DNA of 64,000 bases from a bacterium (GCA_905221215.1 CAJNCI010000001.1:62001-126000); one strand, 5' to 3'; shown: positions 45,686 to 56,065, counted from the first letter of the stretch. Notes: a model not told the origin generated them from the letters alone. Program-made: numbers and translations.

Positions 45686-46204
45686 ATGAACTACTTTAAT
45701 GTTGGGAAAATCGTCAATACGCAGGGTTTGCAGGGTGAGATGCGAGTCTTGTCTGTGACGGATTTTGCAGAAGAACGGTTTAAAAAAGGGGCTGAGCTGG
45801 CTTTGTTTGATGAAAAAGATCAGTTTGTTCAAACAGTAACTATTGCTAGCCACCGTAAACAGAAGAACTTTGACATCATTAAATTCAAAGATATGTACCA
45901 TATCAACGCTATTGAAAAGTACAAAGGATACAGTCTCAAGGTTGCTGAGGAAGATTTAAATGACCTAGACGATGGTGAATTTTATTATCACGAGATTATC
46001 GGTTTGGAAGTCTATGAGGGTGATAACTTGATTGGAACCATCAAGGAAATCCTGCAACCAGGTGCCAACGATGTCTGGGTGGTAAAGCGAAAAGGTAAAC
46101 GTGACTTGCTCTTGCCTTATATCCCACCAGTGATTCTCAATGTTGATATTCCGAATAACCGCGTCGATGTGGAAATCTTAGAAGGGTTAGACGATGAAGA
46201 TTGA
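45686..46204 (+). CDS. rimM: 16S rRNA processing factor RimM
   Basis: A 172-residue protein: N-terminal beta-barrel ([20 protein letters not shown]) and PRC barrel ([14 protein letters not shown]...). It assists 30S head assembly at S19. RBS CAGGAGA. It overlaps trmD by 11 bases. Confidence 0.96.
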   Translation: MNYFNVGKIVNTQGLQGEMRVLSVTDFAEERFKKGAELALFDEKDQFVQTVTIASHRKQKNFDIIKFKDMYHINAIEKYKGYSLKVAEEDLNDLDDGEFYYHEIIGLEVYEGDNLIGTIKEILQPGANDVWVVKRKGKRDLLLPYIPPVILNVDIPNNRVDVEILEGLDDED

Positions 46205-46913
46205 TATTTTAACCCTTTTTCCAGAGATGTTTTCTCCGCTAGAGCACTCAATTGTTGGAAAGGCTCGTGAAAAAGGGCTCTTGGATATCCAGTATCATAA
46301 TTTCCGAGAAAATGCTGAGAAGGCCCGTCACGTCGATGATGAACCATATGGAGGCGGTCAGGGGATGTTGCTCCGCGCGCAACCCATTTTCGATGCCTTT
46401 GACGCTATTGAAAAGAAAAATCCGCGCGTCATTCTCCTCGATCCAGCTGGAAAGCAGTTTGATCAGGCCTATGCTGAGGATTTGGCCAAAGAAGAGGAAC
46501 TGATCTTTATCTGCGGTCACTATGAGGGCTATGATGAGCGGATCAAGACCTTGGTAACAGATGAGATTTCTCTAGGTGATTATGTCTTAACTGGAGGAGA
46601 ATTGGCGGCCATGACCATGATTGATGCGACAGTTCGCCTGATTCCAGAAGTGATTGGTAAGGAGTCCAGTCACCAAGATGATAGTTTTTCTTCAGGTCTT
46701 CTCGAATATCCTCAGTACACACGCCCTTATGATTATAGAGGCATGGTTGTGCCAGATGTTCTGATGAGCGGGCACCATGAAAAAATTCGTCAGTGGCGAT
46801 TGTATGAGAGTTTAAAGAAAACCTACGAGCGCAGACCAGATTTGCTTGAACATTATCAACTGACAGCAGAAGAAGAAAAAATGCTAGCAGAAATCAAAGA
46901 AAACAAAGAATAA
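46194..46913 (+). CDS. trmD: tRNA (guanine37-N1)-methyltransferase
   Basis: A 239-residue SPOUT enzyme with the trefoil-knot motifs [12 protein letters not shown] and [28 protein letters not shown] near residue 58. It methylates G37 next to the anticodon to prevent frameshifts. Coupled to rimM. Confidence 0.97.
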   Translation: MKIDILTLFPEMFSPLEHSIVGKAREKGLLDIQYHNFRENAEKARHVDDEPYGGGQGMLLRAQPIFDAFDAIEKKNPRVILLDPAGKQFDQAYAEDLAKEEELIFICGHYEGYDERIKTLVTDEISLGDYVLTGGELAAMTMIDATVRLIPEVIGKESSHQDDSFSSGLLEYPQYTRPYDYRGMVVPDVLMSGHHEKIRQWRLYESLKKTYERRPDLLEHYQLTAEEEKMLAEIKENKE

Positions 46914-46924
46914 AGGAGAAACCT

Positions 46925-47263
46925 ATGCAAGTAATCAAACGTGATGGAGAAATTGCTGAATTTAATCCAGATAAGATTTACCAAGCTATTTTAAAGGCAG
47001 CCCAGACTGTCTATGTATTGACAGATGATTTGCGTCAAAACCTTGCACAAGTCACTAAGAAAGTGGTTTTGGACTTGGAAGAGGCAAAGGTAGAACGTGC
47101 TACTATTAGCATGATTCAGTCTATGGTTGAACATCGTTTACTGGGTGCAGGTTACATTACCATTGCAGAACACTACATTTCCTATCGTCTACAACGTGAC
47201 TTGGAAAGAAGTGGCTATGGAGATCATATTGCCGTTCATTTACATTTTGAACAAGTTCGCTAA
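46925..47263 (+). CDS. Stand-alone ATP-cone domain protein
   Basis: A 112-residue protein: MQVIKRDGEIAEFNPDKIYQAI is the ATP-cone start as in NrdD/NrdR; the rest is the helical part of the cone plus a short tail. No ribonucleotide reductase domain follows, so it may be a regulator or a relic. RBS AAAGGAGAAAC, 11 bases after trmD. Confidence 0.8.
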   Translation: MQVIKRDGEIAEFNPDKIYQAILKAAQTVYVLTDDLRQNLAQVTKKVVLDLEEAKVERATISMIQSMVEHRLLGAGYITIAEHYISYRLQRDLERSGYGDHIAVHLHFEQVR

Positions 47264-47265
47264 GA

Positions 47266-47304
47266 AAAAAGAGTGGGATGAAGCAACTCCATCTCACTCT
47301 TTCT
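47266..47304. terminator. Bidirectional terminator
   Basis: GAGTGGGATG-aagcaact-CATCTCACTC region with A-run before and TTTCTT after; it serves the ATP-cone gene and the convergent gene. Confidence 0.8.
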
Positions 47305-47614
47305 TAAATCTATTTTTTTGGGCTGTTTGGACGGTTGAAGGGACAAATCGCAGGCGTTGAATATCGCTTATACGGATAATACGGCTTACATTTTTGGCAA
47401 AATTTTTCACGATAATTTGCTGGCGTTGCTGATCATATTTGATGATGTCACCTGTAAAACTTGTCTCAGACAAGATAAGGTGAACAGCGGTTTGCTTCTG
47501 GATAGCCTCTTCAATAGTGGCTGTAAGGGAGTTGGTTTCAGTCTGGTCAGGTTGGTCATGTCCATTTAAAAAGTCATGTATTTTATCTAGAACTTGCTGG
47601 AATTTATGTCTCAT
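47294..47614 (-). CDS. Small conserved-type hypothetical protein
   Basis: A 106-residue protein: helical N-terminus (MRHKFQQVLDKIHDFLNGHD) and a beta-rich C-terminal half (HLILSETSFTGDIIKYDQQR, IIRISDIQRLRFVP) that recalls YolD/Sm-like barrels. RBS GGGAGGCC is good. Function unknown. Confidence 0.65.
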   Translation of the reverse strand: MRHKFQQVLDKIHDFLNGHDQPDQTETNSLTATIEEAIQKQTAVHLILSETSFTGDIIKYDQQRQQIIVKNFAKNVSRIIRISDIQRLRFVPSTVQTAQKNRFKKE

Positions 47615-47712
47615 ATTGGCCTCCCTTCTTTTATATCAATATTATATAAAATTTTCCTAAAATCTACAAGATTTTACGAATAAACTAATGAAAGCTAAAA
47701 AAGGAGAAGAAA

Positions 47713-47928
47713 ATGGCAGAATTTACATTTGAAATCGAAGAGCACTTATTGACTCTTTCTGAAAACGAAAAAGGTTGGACCAAGGAAATCAACCGTGTGA
47801 GCTTTAATGGTGCTCCTGCTAAGTTTGATATTCGTGCTTGGAGTCCAGACCACACTAAAATGGGTAAAGGGATTACCCTCTCAAATGAAGAATTTCAAAC
47901 GATGGTGGATGCCTTTAAAGGCAATTAA
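47713..47928 (+). CDS. YdbC-family PC4-like ssDNA-binding protein
   Basis: A 71-residue protein, FTFEIEEHLLTLSENEKGWT and KFDIRAWSPDHTKMGKGITL, matching the YdbC fold of lactococci, a PC4-type single-strand binder. RBS AAAAAAGGAGAAG. Its stop codon shares its last base with a BOX element. Confidence 0.8.
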   Translation: MAEFTFEIEEHLLTLSENEKGWTKEINRVSFNGAPAKFDIRAWSPDHTKMGKGITLSNEEFQTMVDAFKGN

Positions 47929-48032
47929 TACTCTTCGAAAATCAAATTCAAACCGCGTCAGCTTCGCCTTGCCGTACTCAAGTACAGCTTGCGGCTAGCT
48001 TCCTAGTTTTCTCTTTGATTTTCATTGAGTAT
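47928..48032 (+). repeat. BOX element lacking boxB
   Basis: ATACTCTTCGAAAATC...CGCCTTGCCGTA (boxA) joined to GCGGCTAGCTTCCTAG...TTCATTGAGTAT (boxC). The only plus-oriented copy here. Confidence 0.88.
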
Positions 48033-48049
48033 AAGTTTTCAAAATGAAA

Positions 48050-48090
48050 GAAAAGGATACTGAGTCATGACAACTCGATATCCTTTTTTA
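48050..48090. terminator. Bidirectional terminator between ydbC-type gene and bioY
   Basis: AAAGGATActGAGT / ACTCgaTATCCTTT stem with T-runs on both strands. Confidence 0.82.
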
Positions 48091-48624
48091 GTTAGTAAAG
48101 TAAGCCTGATTTTTAAGGCGTTGAAGTAGTGGACGGCTAATAAAACTAATAGCAATAATTTTACCAAGGTCAGGAATGATAAAGGGAAGAACCCCCACCA
48201 CAAGAGCTTTTTCAAATGCCATTCCAGCTAGGAAATGCAAGCTTAGAATCCCGCCGACAAAGACAAGGGCATCACCCAAGAGGTTTGCAAGAAAAATCTT
48301 GACAACTCCACTCTTGCTGTTAGTTAGAGAAGAGGTAAGTCCAGAGTAGACAAGATAAAACCAAAGATAACCTGCAGTAGGACCAACCAACGCCTGCAAT
48401 CCTGCTCCCCCTCCTGCAAAAACAGGGAGCCCGATGGCACCTAGAAGAAGATAGAGTCCGACAGAAAGTACAGCCTCTCTCGGTCTAAAGACAGTAGCAA
48501 TCAAGCCGATTGCAAAGTTTTGTAGAGTGAAGGGAACAGGCCCAATTGGAAGACTGATTTGTGCCAATACAGCAATGAGAGCAGCCCCAATAGCAGGGAT
48601 AGCATAAACGTGAGCTTTTTTCAA
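48088..48624 (-). CDS. bioY: Biotin transporter BioY
   Basis: A 178-residue S-component of an ECF transporter with six helices. Family motifs LPVFAGGGAGLQALVGPTAG and YLWFYLVYS are intact. It imports biotin with a shared energising module encoded elsewhere. RBS AAAGAGG. A BirA-like operator overlaps its promoter. Confidence 0.95.
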   Translation of the reverse strand: MKKAHVYAIPAIGAALIAVLAQISLPIGPVPFTLQNFAIGLIATVFRPREAVLSVGLYLLLGAIGLPVFAGGGAGLQALVGPTAGYLWFYLVYSGLTSSLTNSKSGVVKIFLANLLGDALVFVGGILSLHFLAGMAFEKALVVGVLPFIIPDLGKIIAISFISRPLLQRLKNQAYFTN

Positions 48625-48657
48625 AATAGTTAACCTCTTTTCTAATGTATAGTAACA

Positions 48658-48711
48658 ATTATACTCGTAGGAGAATTATTGTCAACCAATTTTTAAAAAT
48701 AAGGTAACAAC
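48658..48711 (-). promoter_or_regulatory. bioY promoter with BirA-like site
   Basis: Minus strand TTGACA, 16 bases, TATAAT. On the plus strand TTGTCAACC (48679-48687), 15 bases, GGTAACAAC (48703-48711), similar to the two-half BirA site of Gram-positives; the left half covers the -35. Confidence 0.55.
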
Positions 48712-48767
48712 AACTGTAACAGCCGATTTGCTGACTGGGTAAGTTGTTTTCATCATTTCGTAAATCA

Positions 48768-48805
48768 TCAAAAAAGAAGCAGACACATTTGTATCAGCTT
48801 CTTTT
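48768..48805 (-). terminator. Terminator of gor
   Basis: AAGAAGC / GCTTCTT with an inner GACAC/GTATC pairing and T-run on the minus strand. Confidence 0.75.
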
Positions 48806-48812
48806 GTTTCGA

Positions 48813-50159
48813 TTAACGCATGGTTACAAATTCTTCAGATGCAGTTGGGTGAATCGCTACGGTTGCATCAAAGTCAGCCTTGGTTGCTCCCATTTTGATA
48901 GCAACAGCAAATCCTTGAATCATTTCATCAACACCATAGCCAATTCCATGAAGTCCGACAACTTTTTCATCGGGACCAGCTGTGATCAATTTGAAACGTG
49001 TTTCTTGACGGTTGCAAGTGCAAGCAGAGTACATAGAAGTGAAGCTTGATTTGTAAACCTTGATTTGGTCTTGACCGTATTCTTTAATAGCTTGCTCTTC
49101 GGTCAATCCAACCGTTCCGATAGCAGGGTGTGAAAAGACAACGGTTGGAATAGTTGAGTAGTCCATTTTAGCAGTTGTTTTGCCGTTAAAGAGACGTTCA
49201 GACAAAGTACGTCCAGCCTTGATAGCAACTGGAGTTAGTTCTTTTTCGCCTGTTACATCACCTAGAGCGTAGATTCCCTCAACAACAGTATTTTGATATT
49301 CATCCACTTGGATAAAGCCACGTTCGTTCAGAGTTACTCCAGCTTTTTCAAGTTGCAAGCCCTTAACGTTTGGACGGCGACCAGTAGCCCAGATAACTTG
49401 GCTAGCTGTGTGACTAGTACCATCTTCGAAATGAATGGTAATGCCGTCAGTAGTTTTTTCTAACTTGGCAGGGACTTTGTGAGTATGAAGTGGCAAGTTT
49501 GTTCTTTCCATTTCCTTGACCAAACCTTCAACTATATAGGAATCAAAACCACGCAAAGGACGATCGCGACGAACAAAGAGGTCTGTCTTGACACCAAAAG
49601 TGTGGAGCACGCCAGCCAATTCAACGGCGATATAACCAGCGCCTAGAATGGCAACTGACTCTGGAAGTTCTTCCCAGGCAAATACATCATCAGAAGAGCC
49701 ACCTAGCTCAGCACCAGGAATATTTGGAATACTTGGATGGGCACCTGTAGCAATCACGATATGTTTAGCACGAATCAGTTCACCATTTACGCTGACAGTA
49801 TGAGAATCTACAAATTCAGCATGACCTTCAATCAAGTCTACACCGTTGCGTTTAAAACTGCCATCATAAGAAGAACGAGCGCGATCAATGTAGGCTTCAC
49901 GATTACGACGTAGGGTTGCAAAGTCAAAGTTAAGATCAGTAGTCTTAAAGCCGTAGTCTTCTCCAAATTGATGGAAAGTTTCAGCAATTTGTGCCCCGTA
50001 CCACATGATTTTTTTAGGAACACAACCGACGTTGACACAGGTTCCACCTAGTTTCTTTTCCTCAATAACGGCTGCTTTGGCTCCATGTTCACCGGCACGG
50101 TTCATGGTGGCAATTCCTCCACTACCTCCACCGATAGCAATGATATCGTATTCTCTCAT
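48813..50159 (-). CDS. gor: Glutathione reductase
   Basis: A 448-residue flavoprotein. FAD loop [14 protein letters not shown], redox cysteines C41 and C46 in [18 protein letters not shown] loop [14 protein letters not shown] and the C-terminal active-site [11 protein letters not shown]. It keeps imported glutathione reduced. RBS AAAGGAG. Monocistronic. Confidence 0.95.
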   Translation of the reverse strand: MREYDIIAIGGGSGGIATMNRAGEHGAKAAVIEEKKLGGTCVNVGCVPKKIMWYGAQIAETFHQFGEDYGFKTTDLNFDFATLRRNREAYIDRARSSYDGSFKRNGVDLIEGHAEFVDSHTVSVNGELIRAKHIVIATGAHPSIPNIPGAELGGSSDDVFAWEELPESVAILGAGYIAVELAGVLHTFGVKTDLFVRRDRPLRGFDSYIVEGLVKEMERTNLPLHTHKVPAKLEKTTDGITIHFEDGTSHTASQVIWATGRRPNVKGLQLEKAGVTLNERGFIQVDEYQNTVVEGIYALGDVTGEKELTPVAIKAGRTLSERLFNGKTTAKMDYSTIPTVVFSHPAIGTVGLTEEQAIKEYGQDQIKVYKSSFTSMYSACTCNRQETRFKLITAGPDEKVVGLHGIGYGVDEMIQGFAVAIKMGATKADFDATVAIHPTASEEFVTMR

Positions 50160-50355
50160 TGAAAACTCCTTTGTACTCTTTTAAATAGTAGAGTGTCATT
50201 TTTTGATAGTCATATTCTATCTTTTTTTTGATGTGATTGCAAAAATCTGCTACGTTCAAAAAATTTAAAGAAAAGGCTTGCAAAAAATAAAAATAAAGTG
50301 TATTATATATCTAGTACAATAGCTAAACAAAAATTCCGAACAATAATTAAATCCT

Positions 50356-50414
50356 GAAATGTCATTATTTCGTTCTGAAATGTTATTGTTTCAAATTGAT
50401 AATTTTTGTATAAT
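50356..50414 (+). promoter_or_regulatory. Promoter and repeat operator of the MacAB-like pump
   Basis: TTGTTT (50386-50391), 17 bases, TATAAT (50409-50414). Two repeats GAAATGTCATTATTTC (50356-50371) and GAAATGTTATTGTTTC (50377-50392), each with GAAA/TTTC dyad symmetry, spaced 21 bases, lie over and before the -35. They suit a response-regulator site. Confidence 0.6.
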
Positions 50415-50450
50415 ATTGTTAAGAACTTTAAATCAAAAAGGAGTTTCATT

Positions 50451-51656
50451 ATGAAAAAGAATGGTAAAGCTAAAAAGTGGCAATTGTATGCAGCAATTGG
50501 TGCTGCGAGTGTAGTTGTATTGGGTGCTGGGGGCATTTTGCTCTTTAGACAACCTTCTCAGACTGCTGTAAAAGATGAGGCTACTCATCTTGTTGTTGCC
50601 AAGGAAGGAAGCGTGGCATCCTCCGTTTTATTATCAGGGACAGTAACGGCAAAAAATGAACAGTATGTTTATTTTGATGCTAGTAAGGGAGATTTAGATG
50701 AAATCCTTGTTTCTGTGGGCGATAAGGTCAGCGAAGGGCAGGCTTTAGTCAAGTACAGTAGTTCAGAAGCGCAGGCGGCCTATGATTCAGCGAGTCGAGC
50801 AGTAGCTAAGGCAGATCGTCATATCAACGAACTCAACCAAGCGCGAAATGAAGCCGCTTCAGCTCCGACTCCACAGTTGCCAACACCAGCAGGAGGCGAA
50901 GGAGCTGCAGCCCAAACTCCAGCTCCAGTCTCAGGAAATTCAGTGTCATCTATTGATGCACAATTAGGTGATGCTCGTGATGCTCGTGCAGATGCAGCAG
51001 CGCAATTAAGCAAGGCTCAAAGTCAGTTGGATGCAATGACGGTTCTCAGTACCTTAGAGGGAACTGTGGTCGAAGTCAACCGTAATGTTTCTAAATCTCC
51101 AACTGGAGCTAGCCAGGTGGTAGTTCATGTCGTTAGCAATGAAAACTTGCAAGTTAAGGGGGAACTATCTGAATATAACCTTGCTAACCTCTCTGTAGGA
51201 CAAGAAGTAACCTTTACTTCTAAAGTTTACCAAGATAAGAGCTGGACTGGTAAGATTAGCTACATTTCTGACTACCCTAAAAACAATGGTGAAGCAGCAA
51301 GTGCAGCTACTGCCGCAGCAGGTGGTAATTCTGGTTCTAAATATCCATATACCATCGATGTTACAAGTGAAATCGGTGATTTGAAACAAGGATTCTCAGT
51401 AAGTGTTGAGGTCAAGAATAAGAGTAAAGCTATTTTGGTTCCTCTAACAAGTATTGTGACTGAAAATGATAAGAACTATGTCTGGGTGCTTGACGAGCAG
51501 AAAAAGGCCAAGAAAGTGGAAGTTGGTTTGGGAAATGCTGATGCAGACAACCAAGAAATTACTTCAGGTCTTACAAATGGAGTCAAGGTCATCAGTAACC
51601 CAACGTCTTCTCTAGAGGAAGGAAAAGAGGTGAAGGCTGATGAAGCAACTAATTAG
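50451..51656 (+). CDS. MacA-like membrane fusion protein
   Basis: A 401-residue adaptor. One N-terminal span (about 9-30, WQLYAAIGAASVVVLGAGGI), lipoyl-type part (VTAKNEQYVYFDASKGDLDE, ILVSVGDKV), helical hairpin with a Pro/Ala-rich loop (about 140-170), beta-barrel and C-terminal domain. ATG 50451 follows AAAAGGAG; an in-frame ATG at 50406 overlaps the -10. Its pump (next two genes) matches the MacAB-like exporter studied in pneumococcus, linked to antimicrobial peptide and macrolide tolerance. Confidence 0.88.
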   Translation: MKKNGKAKKWQLYAAIGAASVVVLGAGGILLFRQPSQTAVKDEATHLVVAKEGSVASSVLLSGTVTAKNEQYVYFDASKGDLDEILVSVGDKVSEGQALVKYSSSEAQAAYDSASRAVAKADRHINELNQARNEAASAPTPQLPTPAGGEGAAAQTPAPVSGNSVSSIDAQLGDARDARADAAAQLSKAQSQLDAMTVLSTLEGTVVEVNRNVSKSPTGASQVVVHVVSNENLQVKGELSEYNLANLSVGQEVTFTSKVYQDKSWTGKISYISDYPKNNGEAASAATAAAGGNSGSKYPYTIDVTSEIGDLKQGFSVSVEVKNKSKAILVPLTSIVTENDKNYVWVLDEQKKAKKVEVGLGNADADNQEITSGLTNGVKVISNPTSSLEEGKEVKADEATN

Positions 51657-52341
51657 TCTAAAAAATATCTGCAGAAGCTACCGTAACGGTGACCAAGAAC
51701 TGCAGGTTCTTAAAAATATCAACCTAGAAGTGAATGAGGGTGAATTTGTTGCCATCATGGGACCATCTGGTTCTGGTAAGTCTACGCTGATGAATACGAT
51801 TGGCATGTTGGATACACCAACCAGTGGAGAGTATTATCTTGAAGGTCAAGAAGTGGCTGGACTTGGTGAAAAACAACTAGCCAAGGTCCGCAACAAACAA
51901 ATCGGATTTGTCTTTCAGCAGTTCTTTCTTCTATCCAAACTCAATGCTCTGCAAAATGTAGAATTGCCCTTGATTTATGCAGGAGTTTCAGCTTCAAAAC
52001 GGCGCAAGTTAGCTGAGGAATATCTAGATAAGGTTGAATTGACAGAACGAAGTCACCATTTACCTTCGGAATTATCTGGTGGTCAAAAGCAACGTGTAGC
52101 TATTGCGCGTGCCTTGGTAAACAATCCTTCTATTATCCTAGCGGACGAACCGACAGGAGCCTTGGATACCAAAACAGGTAACCAAATCATGCAATTATTA
52201 GTTGAACTGAATAATGAAGGAAAAACAATTATTATGGTAACGCATGAGCCTGAAATCGCTGCTTATGCTAAACGCCAGATTGTCATTCGGGATGGAGTTA
52301 TTTCGTCTGACAGTGCTCAGTTAGAAAAGGAGGAAAACTAA
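51640..52341 (+). CDS. MacB-type ABC ATPase
   Basis: A 233-residue LolD/MacB-class ATPase: GPSGSGKST, LSGGQKQRVAIARAL, ILADEPTGALD. Overlaps the adaptor gene by 17 bases and ends one base before the permease gene. Confidence 0.94.
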   Translation: MKQLISLKNICRSYRNGDQELQVLKNINLEVNEGEFVAIMGPSGSGKSTLMNTIGMLDTPTSGEYYLEGQEVAGLGEKQLAKVRNKQIGFVFQQFFLLSKLNALQNVELPLIYAGVSASKRRKLAEEYLDKVELTERSHHLPSELSGGQKQRVAIARALVNNPSIILADEPTGALDTKTGNQIMQLLVELNNEGKTIIMVTHEPEIAAYAKRQIVIRDGVISSDSAQLEKEEN

Positions 52342-52342
52342 G

Positions 52343-53602
52343 ATGCAGAATCTGAAATTTGCCTTTTCATCTATTATGGCTCACAAGATGCGTTCTTTGC
52401 TTACCATGATTGGGATTATTATCGGTGTTTCATCGGTTGTTGTGATTATGGCTCTGGGTGATTCCATGTCTCGACAGCTCAATAAAAATATGACCAGATC
52501 TCAAAAAAATATCAGTGTCTTTTTCTCTTCTAAAAAAAGTAAAGATGGATCTTTTACTCAGAAACAATCAGCTTTTACGGTTTCTGGAAAAGAAGAGGAA
52601 GTTCATGTTGAACCACCAAAACCGCAAGAATCTTGGGTCAAGGAGGCAGCCAAACTGAAGGGAGTGGATAATTACTATGTAACCAACTCAACGAACGCCA
52701 TCTTGACTTATAAAGATAAAAAGGTTGAAAATACCAATTTGACAGGTGGAAACAGAACTTATATGGAGGCTGTTAACAATGAAATTCTTGCAGGTCGTAG
52801 CCTTAGAGAACAAGATTTCAAAGAATTTGCAAGTGTCATTTTGCTTGATGAAGAATTATCCATTAGTCTATTTGGATCTCCTCAAGAGGCTATTAACAAG
52901 GTTGTAGAAGTTAATGGTTTTAGTTATCGAGTCATTGGTGTTTATACTAGCCCAGAATCTAAAAATTCAAAAATATATGGTCTTGGCGGCTTGCCTATTA
53001 CCACAAATATCTCCCTTGCTGCGAATTTTAATGTAGATGAAATAGCTAATATTGTCTTTCGAGTGAATGACACAAGTTTGACTCAAACTCTGGGGCCAGA
53101 ATTAGCACGAAAAATGACAGAGCTTGCTGGCTTGCAACAGGGAGAATATCAAGTGGCAGATGAGTCAGCTGTATTTGCAGAAGTTCAACAATCGTTTAGT
53201 TTTATGACGACGATTATTAGTGCCATTGCAGGGATTTCTCTCTTTGTTGGAGGAACTGGCGTTATGAACATTATGCTGGTTTCGGTGACGGAGCGTACTC
53301 GTGAGATTGGTCTCCGTAAGGCTTTGGGTGCAACGCGTGCCAATATTTTAATTCAGTTTTTGATTGAATCTATGATTTTGACCTTGCTAGGTGGCTTAAT
53401 TGGATTGACAATTGCAAGTGGTTTAACTGCCTTAGCAGGTTTGCTATTGCAAGGTTTGATTGCGGGTATAGAGGTTGGAGTATCAATCCCAGTTGCCCTA
53501 TTTAGCCTTGCGGTTTCGGCTAGCGTGGGTATAGTTTTTGGGGTCTTGCCAGCCAATAAGGCGTCTAAGCTTGATCCAATCGAAGCACTCCGTTATGAAT
53601 AA
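52343..53602 (+). CDS. MacB-type permease
   Basis: A 419-residue FtsX/MacB protein: helix 1 (about 18-42, LLTMIGIIIGVSSVVVIMAL), a large external domain (about 50-285), and three C-terminal helices (about 285-405) with GLRKALGATRANILIQFLIE, the coupling helix. RBS AAAAGGAGG. Mechanotransmission pump partner of the two preceding genes. Confidence 0.92.
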   Translation: MQNLKFAFSSIMAHKMRSLLTMIGIIIGVSSVVVIMALGDSMSRQLNKNMTRSQKNISVFFSSKKSKDGSFTQKQSAFTVSGKEEEVHVEPPKPQESWVKEAAKLKGVDNYYVTNSTNAILTYKDKKVENTNLTGGNRTYMEAVNNEILAGRSLREQDFKEFASVILLDEELSISLFGSPQEAINKVVEVNGFSYRVIGVYTSPESKNSKIYGLGGLPITTNISLAANFNVDEIANIVFRVNDTSLTQTLGPELARKMTELAGLQQGEYQVADESAVFAEVQQSFSFMTTIISAIAGISLFVGGTGVMNIMLVSVTERTREIGLRKALGATRANILIQFLIESMILTLLGGLIGLTIASGLTALAGLLLQGLIAGIEVGVSIPVALFSLAVSASVGIVFGVLPANKASKLDPIEALRYE

Positions 53603-53606
53603 GATC

Positions 53607-53638
53607 AACAAGATGGACGCTTGTCTATCTTGTTTTTG
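53607..53638 (+). terminator. Terminator of the MacAB-like operon
   Basis: ACAAGATGGAC-gctt-GTCTATCTTGT (one G-U), then TTTTTG. Confidence 0.88.
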
Positions 53639-53671
53639 TATGGATTTCCCTATCGAAAATCACTAAAAATG

Positions 53672-53680
53672 TGATATAAT
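53672..53680 (+). promoter_or_regulatory. Extended -10 promoter of metG
   Basis: TGATATAAT 46 bases before the start. The short leader leaves no room for a T-box. Confidence 0.6.
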
Positions 53681-53725
53681 GAAGTGTTAGAAAAACAGGT
53701 TTCATTTGCCTGGAAAGGAAAAATT

Positions 53726-55723
53726 ATGTCTGAAAAGAATTTTTATATTACAACGCCGATTTACTATCCATCTGGTAAACTTCATATCGGTTCTGCCTAC
53801 ACAACCATCGCCTGTGATGTCCTAGCTCGTTACAAACGTCTCATGGGCTACGATGTCTTTTATCTGACAGGTCTTGATGAGCATGGTCAAAAGATTCAAC
53901 AAAAAGCAGAAGAAGCTGGGATTACACCACAAGCTTATGTTGATGGAATGGCAGTTGGAGTCAAAGAACTCTGGCAATTACTAGACATCTCTTATGATAA
54001 ATTCATCCGTACAACGGATGACTACCACGAAAAAGTAGTGGCGCAGGTCTTTGAACGCTTGCTTGCTCAAGATGATATTTACTTGGGTGAATATTCTGGC
54101 TGGTATTCAGTTTCAGATGAGGAATTCTTTACAGAAAGCCAGCTAGCAGAAGTCTTCCGTGATGAAGCTGGAAATGTAACGGGTGGTATTGCTCCATCAG
54201 GACACGAGGTTGAATGGGTTTCTGAAGAATCATACTTCCTTCGCCTCAGCAAATACCAAGACCGTTTGGTAGAATTTTTCAAAGCTCATCCTGAGTTCAT
54301 CACTCCAGATGGTCGTCTCAATGAAATGCTTCGCAACTTCATCGAGCCAGGTTTAGAAGATTTGGCAGTTTCTCGTACAACCTTTACATGGGGTGTTCCA
54401 GTACCATCTAATCCAAAACACGTTGTCTACGTGTGGATTGATGCCCTTCTGAACTATGCGACAGCGCTTGGCTATGGTCAAGACGAACATGGTAACTTTG
54501 ACAAGTTCTGGAATGGGACTGTCTTCCATATGGTAGGAAAAGATATTCTTCGTTTCCACTCAATCTACTGGCCAATCCTTCTTATGATGTTAGATATCAA
54601 ATTACCAGACCGTTTGATTGCCCACGGTTGGTTTGTCATGAAAGACGGAAAAATGTCTAAGTCTAAAGGAAATGTCGTTTACCCTGAAATGCTAGTAGAA
54701 CGTTATGGACTAGATCCACTTCGTTACTACCTCATGCGTAGTCTTCCAGTTGGTTCAGACGGAACCTTCACTCCTGAAGACTATGTCGGCCGTATCAACT
54801 ATGAATTGGCAAATGACCTCGGAAACCTCCTCAACCGTACCGTTTCTATGATTAACAAGTACTTTGATGGGCAAATTCCAGCCTATGTAGAGGGAGTGAC
54901 AGAATTTGACCATGCTCTTGCTCAAGTAGCTGCTGAATCAATAGCTGATTACCATACACACATGGAAGCAGTTGACTACCCACGTGCCCTAGAAGCAGTA
55001 TGGACGCTTATCTCTCGTACTAATAAATACATTGACGAGACTGCTCCGTGGGTCTTGGCTAAGGATGAAGTACTTCGTGACCAATTAGCAAGCGTTATGA
55101 GCCACTTGGCAGCCAGCCTTCGTGTCGTAGCCCACTTGATTGAACCGTTTATGATGGAGACCAGTCGTGCGGTCATGACTCAACTTGGATTGGAAGAAGT
55201 AGCGAGCCTTGAGAACTTGAAATTGATTGATTTCCCTGCAGGTGTGACTGTAGTTGCTAAGGGAACACCAATCTTCCCACGTTTGGATATGGAAGAAGAA
55301 ATCGCCTATATCAAGGAACAAATGGAAGGCAACAAATCTGCGGTCGAAAAAGAATGGAATCCAGATGAAGTTGAACTCAAACTAAACAAGGAAGAAATCA
55401 AGTTTGAGGACTTTGACAAGGTTGAAATTCGTGTTGCAGAAGTTAAAGAAGTTTCCAAAGTGGAAGGTTCTGATAAGTTGCTTCAATTCCGCCTAGATGC
55501 TGGTGATGGAGAAGACCGTCAAATCCTTTCAGGAATTGCCAAGTACTATCCAAACGAACAAGAATTGGTTGGTAAGAAAGTCCAAATCGTTGCCAATCTT
55601 AAACCACGCAAGATGATGAAAAAATATGTCAGCCAAGGGATGATTCTCTCAGCTGAACATGATGGACAATTAACCCTTCTAACAGTTGATCCAGCTGTAC
55701 CAAATGGAAGTGTGATTGGGTAA
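53726..55723 (+). CDS. metG: Methionyl-tRNA synthetase
   Basis: A 665-residue class I synthetase. HIGH-type KLHIGSAYT at 18-26, KMSKSKGN near 310, anticodon-binding helices, and a C-terminal Trbp111-like tRNA-binding domain (about 560-665, [20 protein letters not shown]). The connective peptide lacks zinc cysteines ([13 protein letters not shown]), the MetRS form without zinc knuckle. ATG 53726 follows GGAAAGGAAAA; an earlier TTG in frame lies near the -10. Confidence 0.97.
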   Translation: MSEKNFYITTPIYYPSGKLHIGSAYTTIACDVLARYKRLMGYDVFYLTGLDEHGQKIQQKAEEAGITPQAYVDGMAVGVKELWQLLDISYDKFIRTTDDYHEKVVAQVFERLLAQDDIYLGEYSGWYSVSDEEFFTESQLAEVFRDEAGNVTGGIAPSGHEVEWVSEESYFLRLSKYQDRLVEFFKAHPEFITPDGRLNEMLRNFIEPGLEDLAVSRTTFTWGVPVPSNPKHVVYVWIDALLNYATALGYGQDEHGNFDKFWNGTVFHMVGKDILRFHSIYWPILLMMLDIKLPDRLIAHGWFVMKDGKMSKSKGNVVYPEMLVERYGLDPLRYYLMRSLPVGSDGTFTPEDYVGRINYELANDLGNLLNRTVSMINKYFDGQIPAYVEGVTEFDHALAQVAAESIADYHTHMEAVDYPRALEAVWTLISRTNKYIDETAPWVLAKDEVLRDQLASVMSHLAASLRVVAHLIEPFMMETSRAVMTQLGLEEVASLENLKLIDFPAGVTVVAKGTPIFPRLDMEEEIAYIKEQMEGNKSAVEKEWNPDEVELKLNKEEIKFEDFDKVEIRVAEVKEVSKVEGSDKLLQFRLDAGDGEDRQILSGIAKYYPNEQELVGKKVQIVANLKPRKMMKKYVSQGMILSAEHDGQLTLLTVDPAVPNGSVIG

Positions 55724-55729
55724 AAATAG

Positions 55730-55762
55730 ACAGGACTAGTTCAGGCTAGTTCTGTTTTTTAT
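55730..55762 (+). terminator. Terminator of metG
   Basis: ACAGGACTAG / CTAGTTCTGT stem, then TTTTTATTT. Confidence 0.88.
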
Positions 55763-55764
55763 TT

Positions 55765-56004
55765 ATACTCAATGAAAAGCAAAGAGCAAACTAGGAAGCT
55801 AGCCGCAGGTTGCTCAAAGAACTGCTTAGAGATTGTAGATGAAACTGACGAAGTCAGCTCAAAGCATGGTTTTGAGGTTGTGGATAGAACTGACGAAGTC
55901 AGCTCAAAACACTGTTTTGAGGTTGGAGATAAGACTGACGAAGTCAGTCACATATATATCCTAAGGCGATGCTAATGTGGTTTGAAGAGATTTTCGAAGA
56001 GCAT
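55765..56004 (-). repeat. BOX element with about three boxB units
   Basis: boxC, three unit repeats with the AACTGACGAAGTCAGCTCAA junction, boxA. 240 bases, the longest copy here. The boxA end is slightly changed (GAGCAT for GAGTAT), as is the core. Confidence 0.9.
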
Positions 56005-56016
56005 TAACTATTATGC

Positions 56017-56065
56017 TTTACAAACTAGTATAAAAATAGTATACTATAGGTGAAGCTACTAGTAG
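56017..56065 (+). promoter_or_regulatory. Promoter and palindromic operators of the PadR operon
   Basis: TTTACA (56017-56022), 17 bases, TATACT (56040-56045). The perfect palindrome ATAGTATACTAT (56036-56047) covers the -10, and CTACTAGTAG (56056-56065) lies just after the expected start. Confidence 0.65.

Noticed and set aside
53640..53725. T-box or SAM riboswitch before metG
   Set aside because: Leader of about 40 bases, too short for either.
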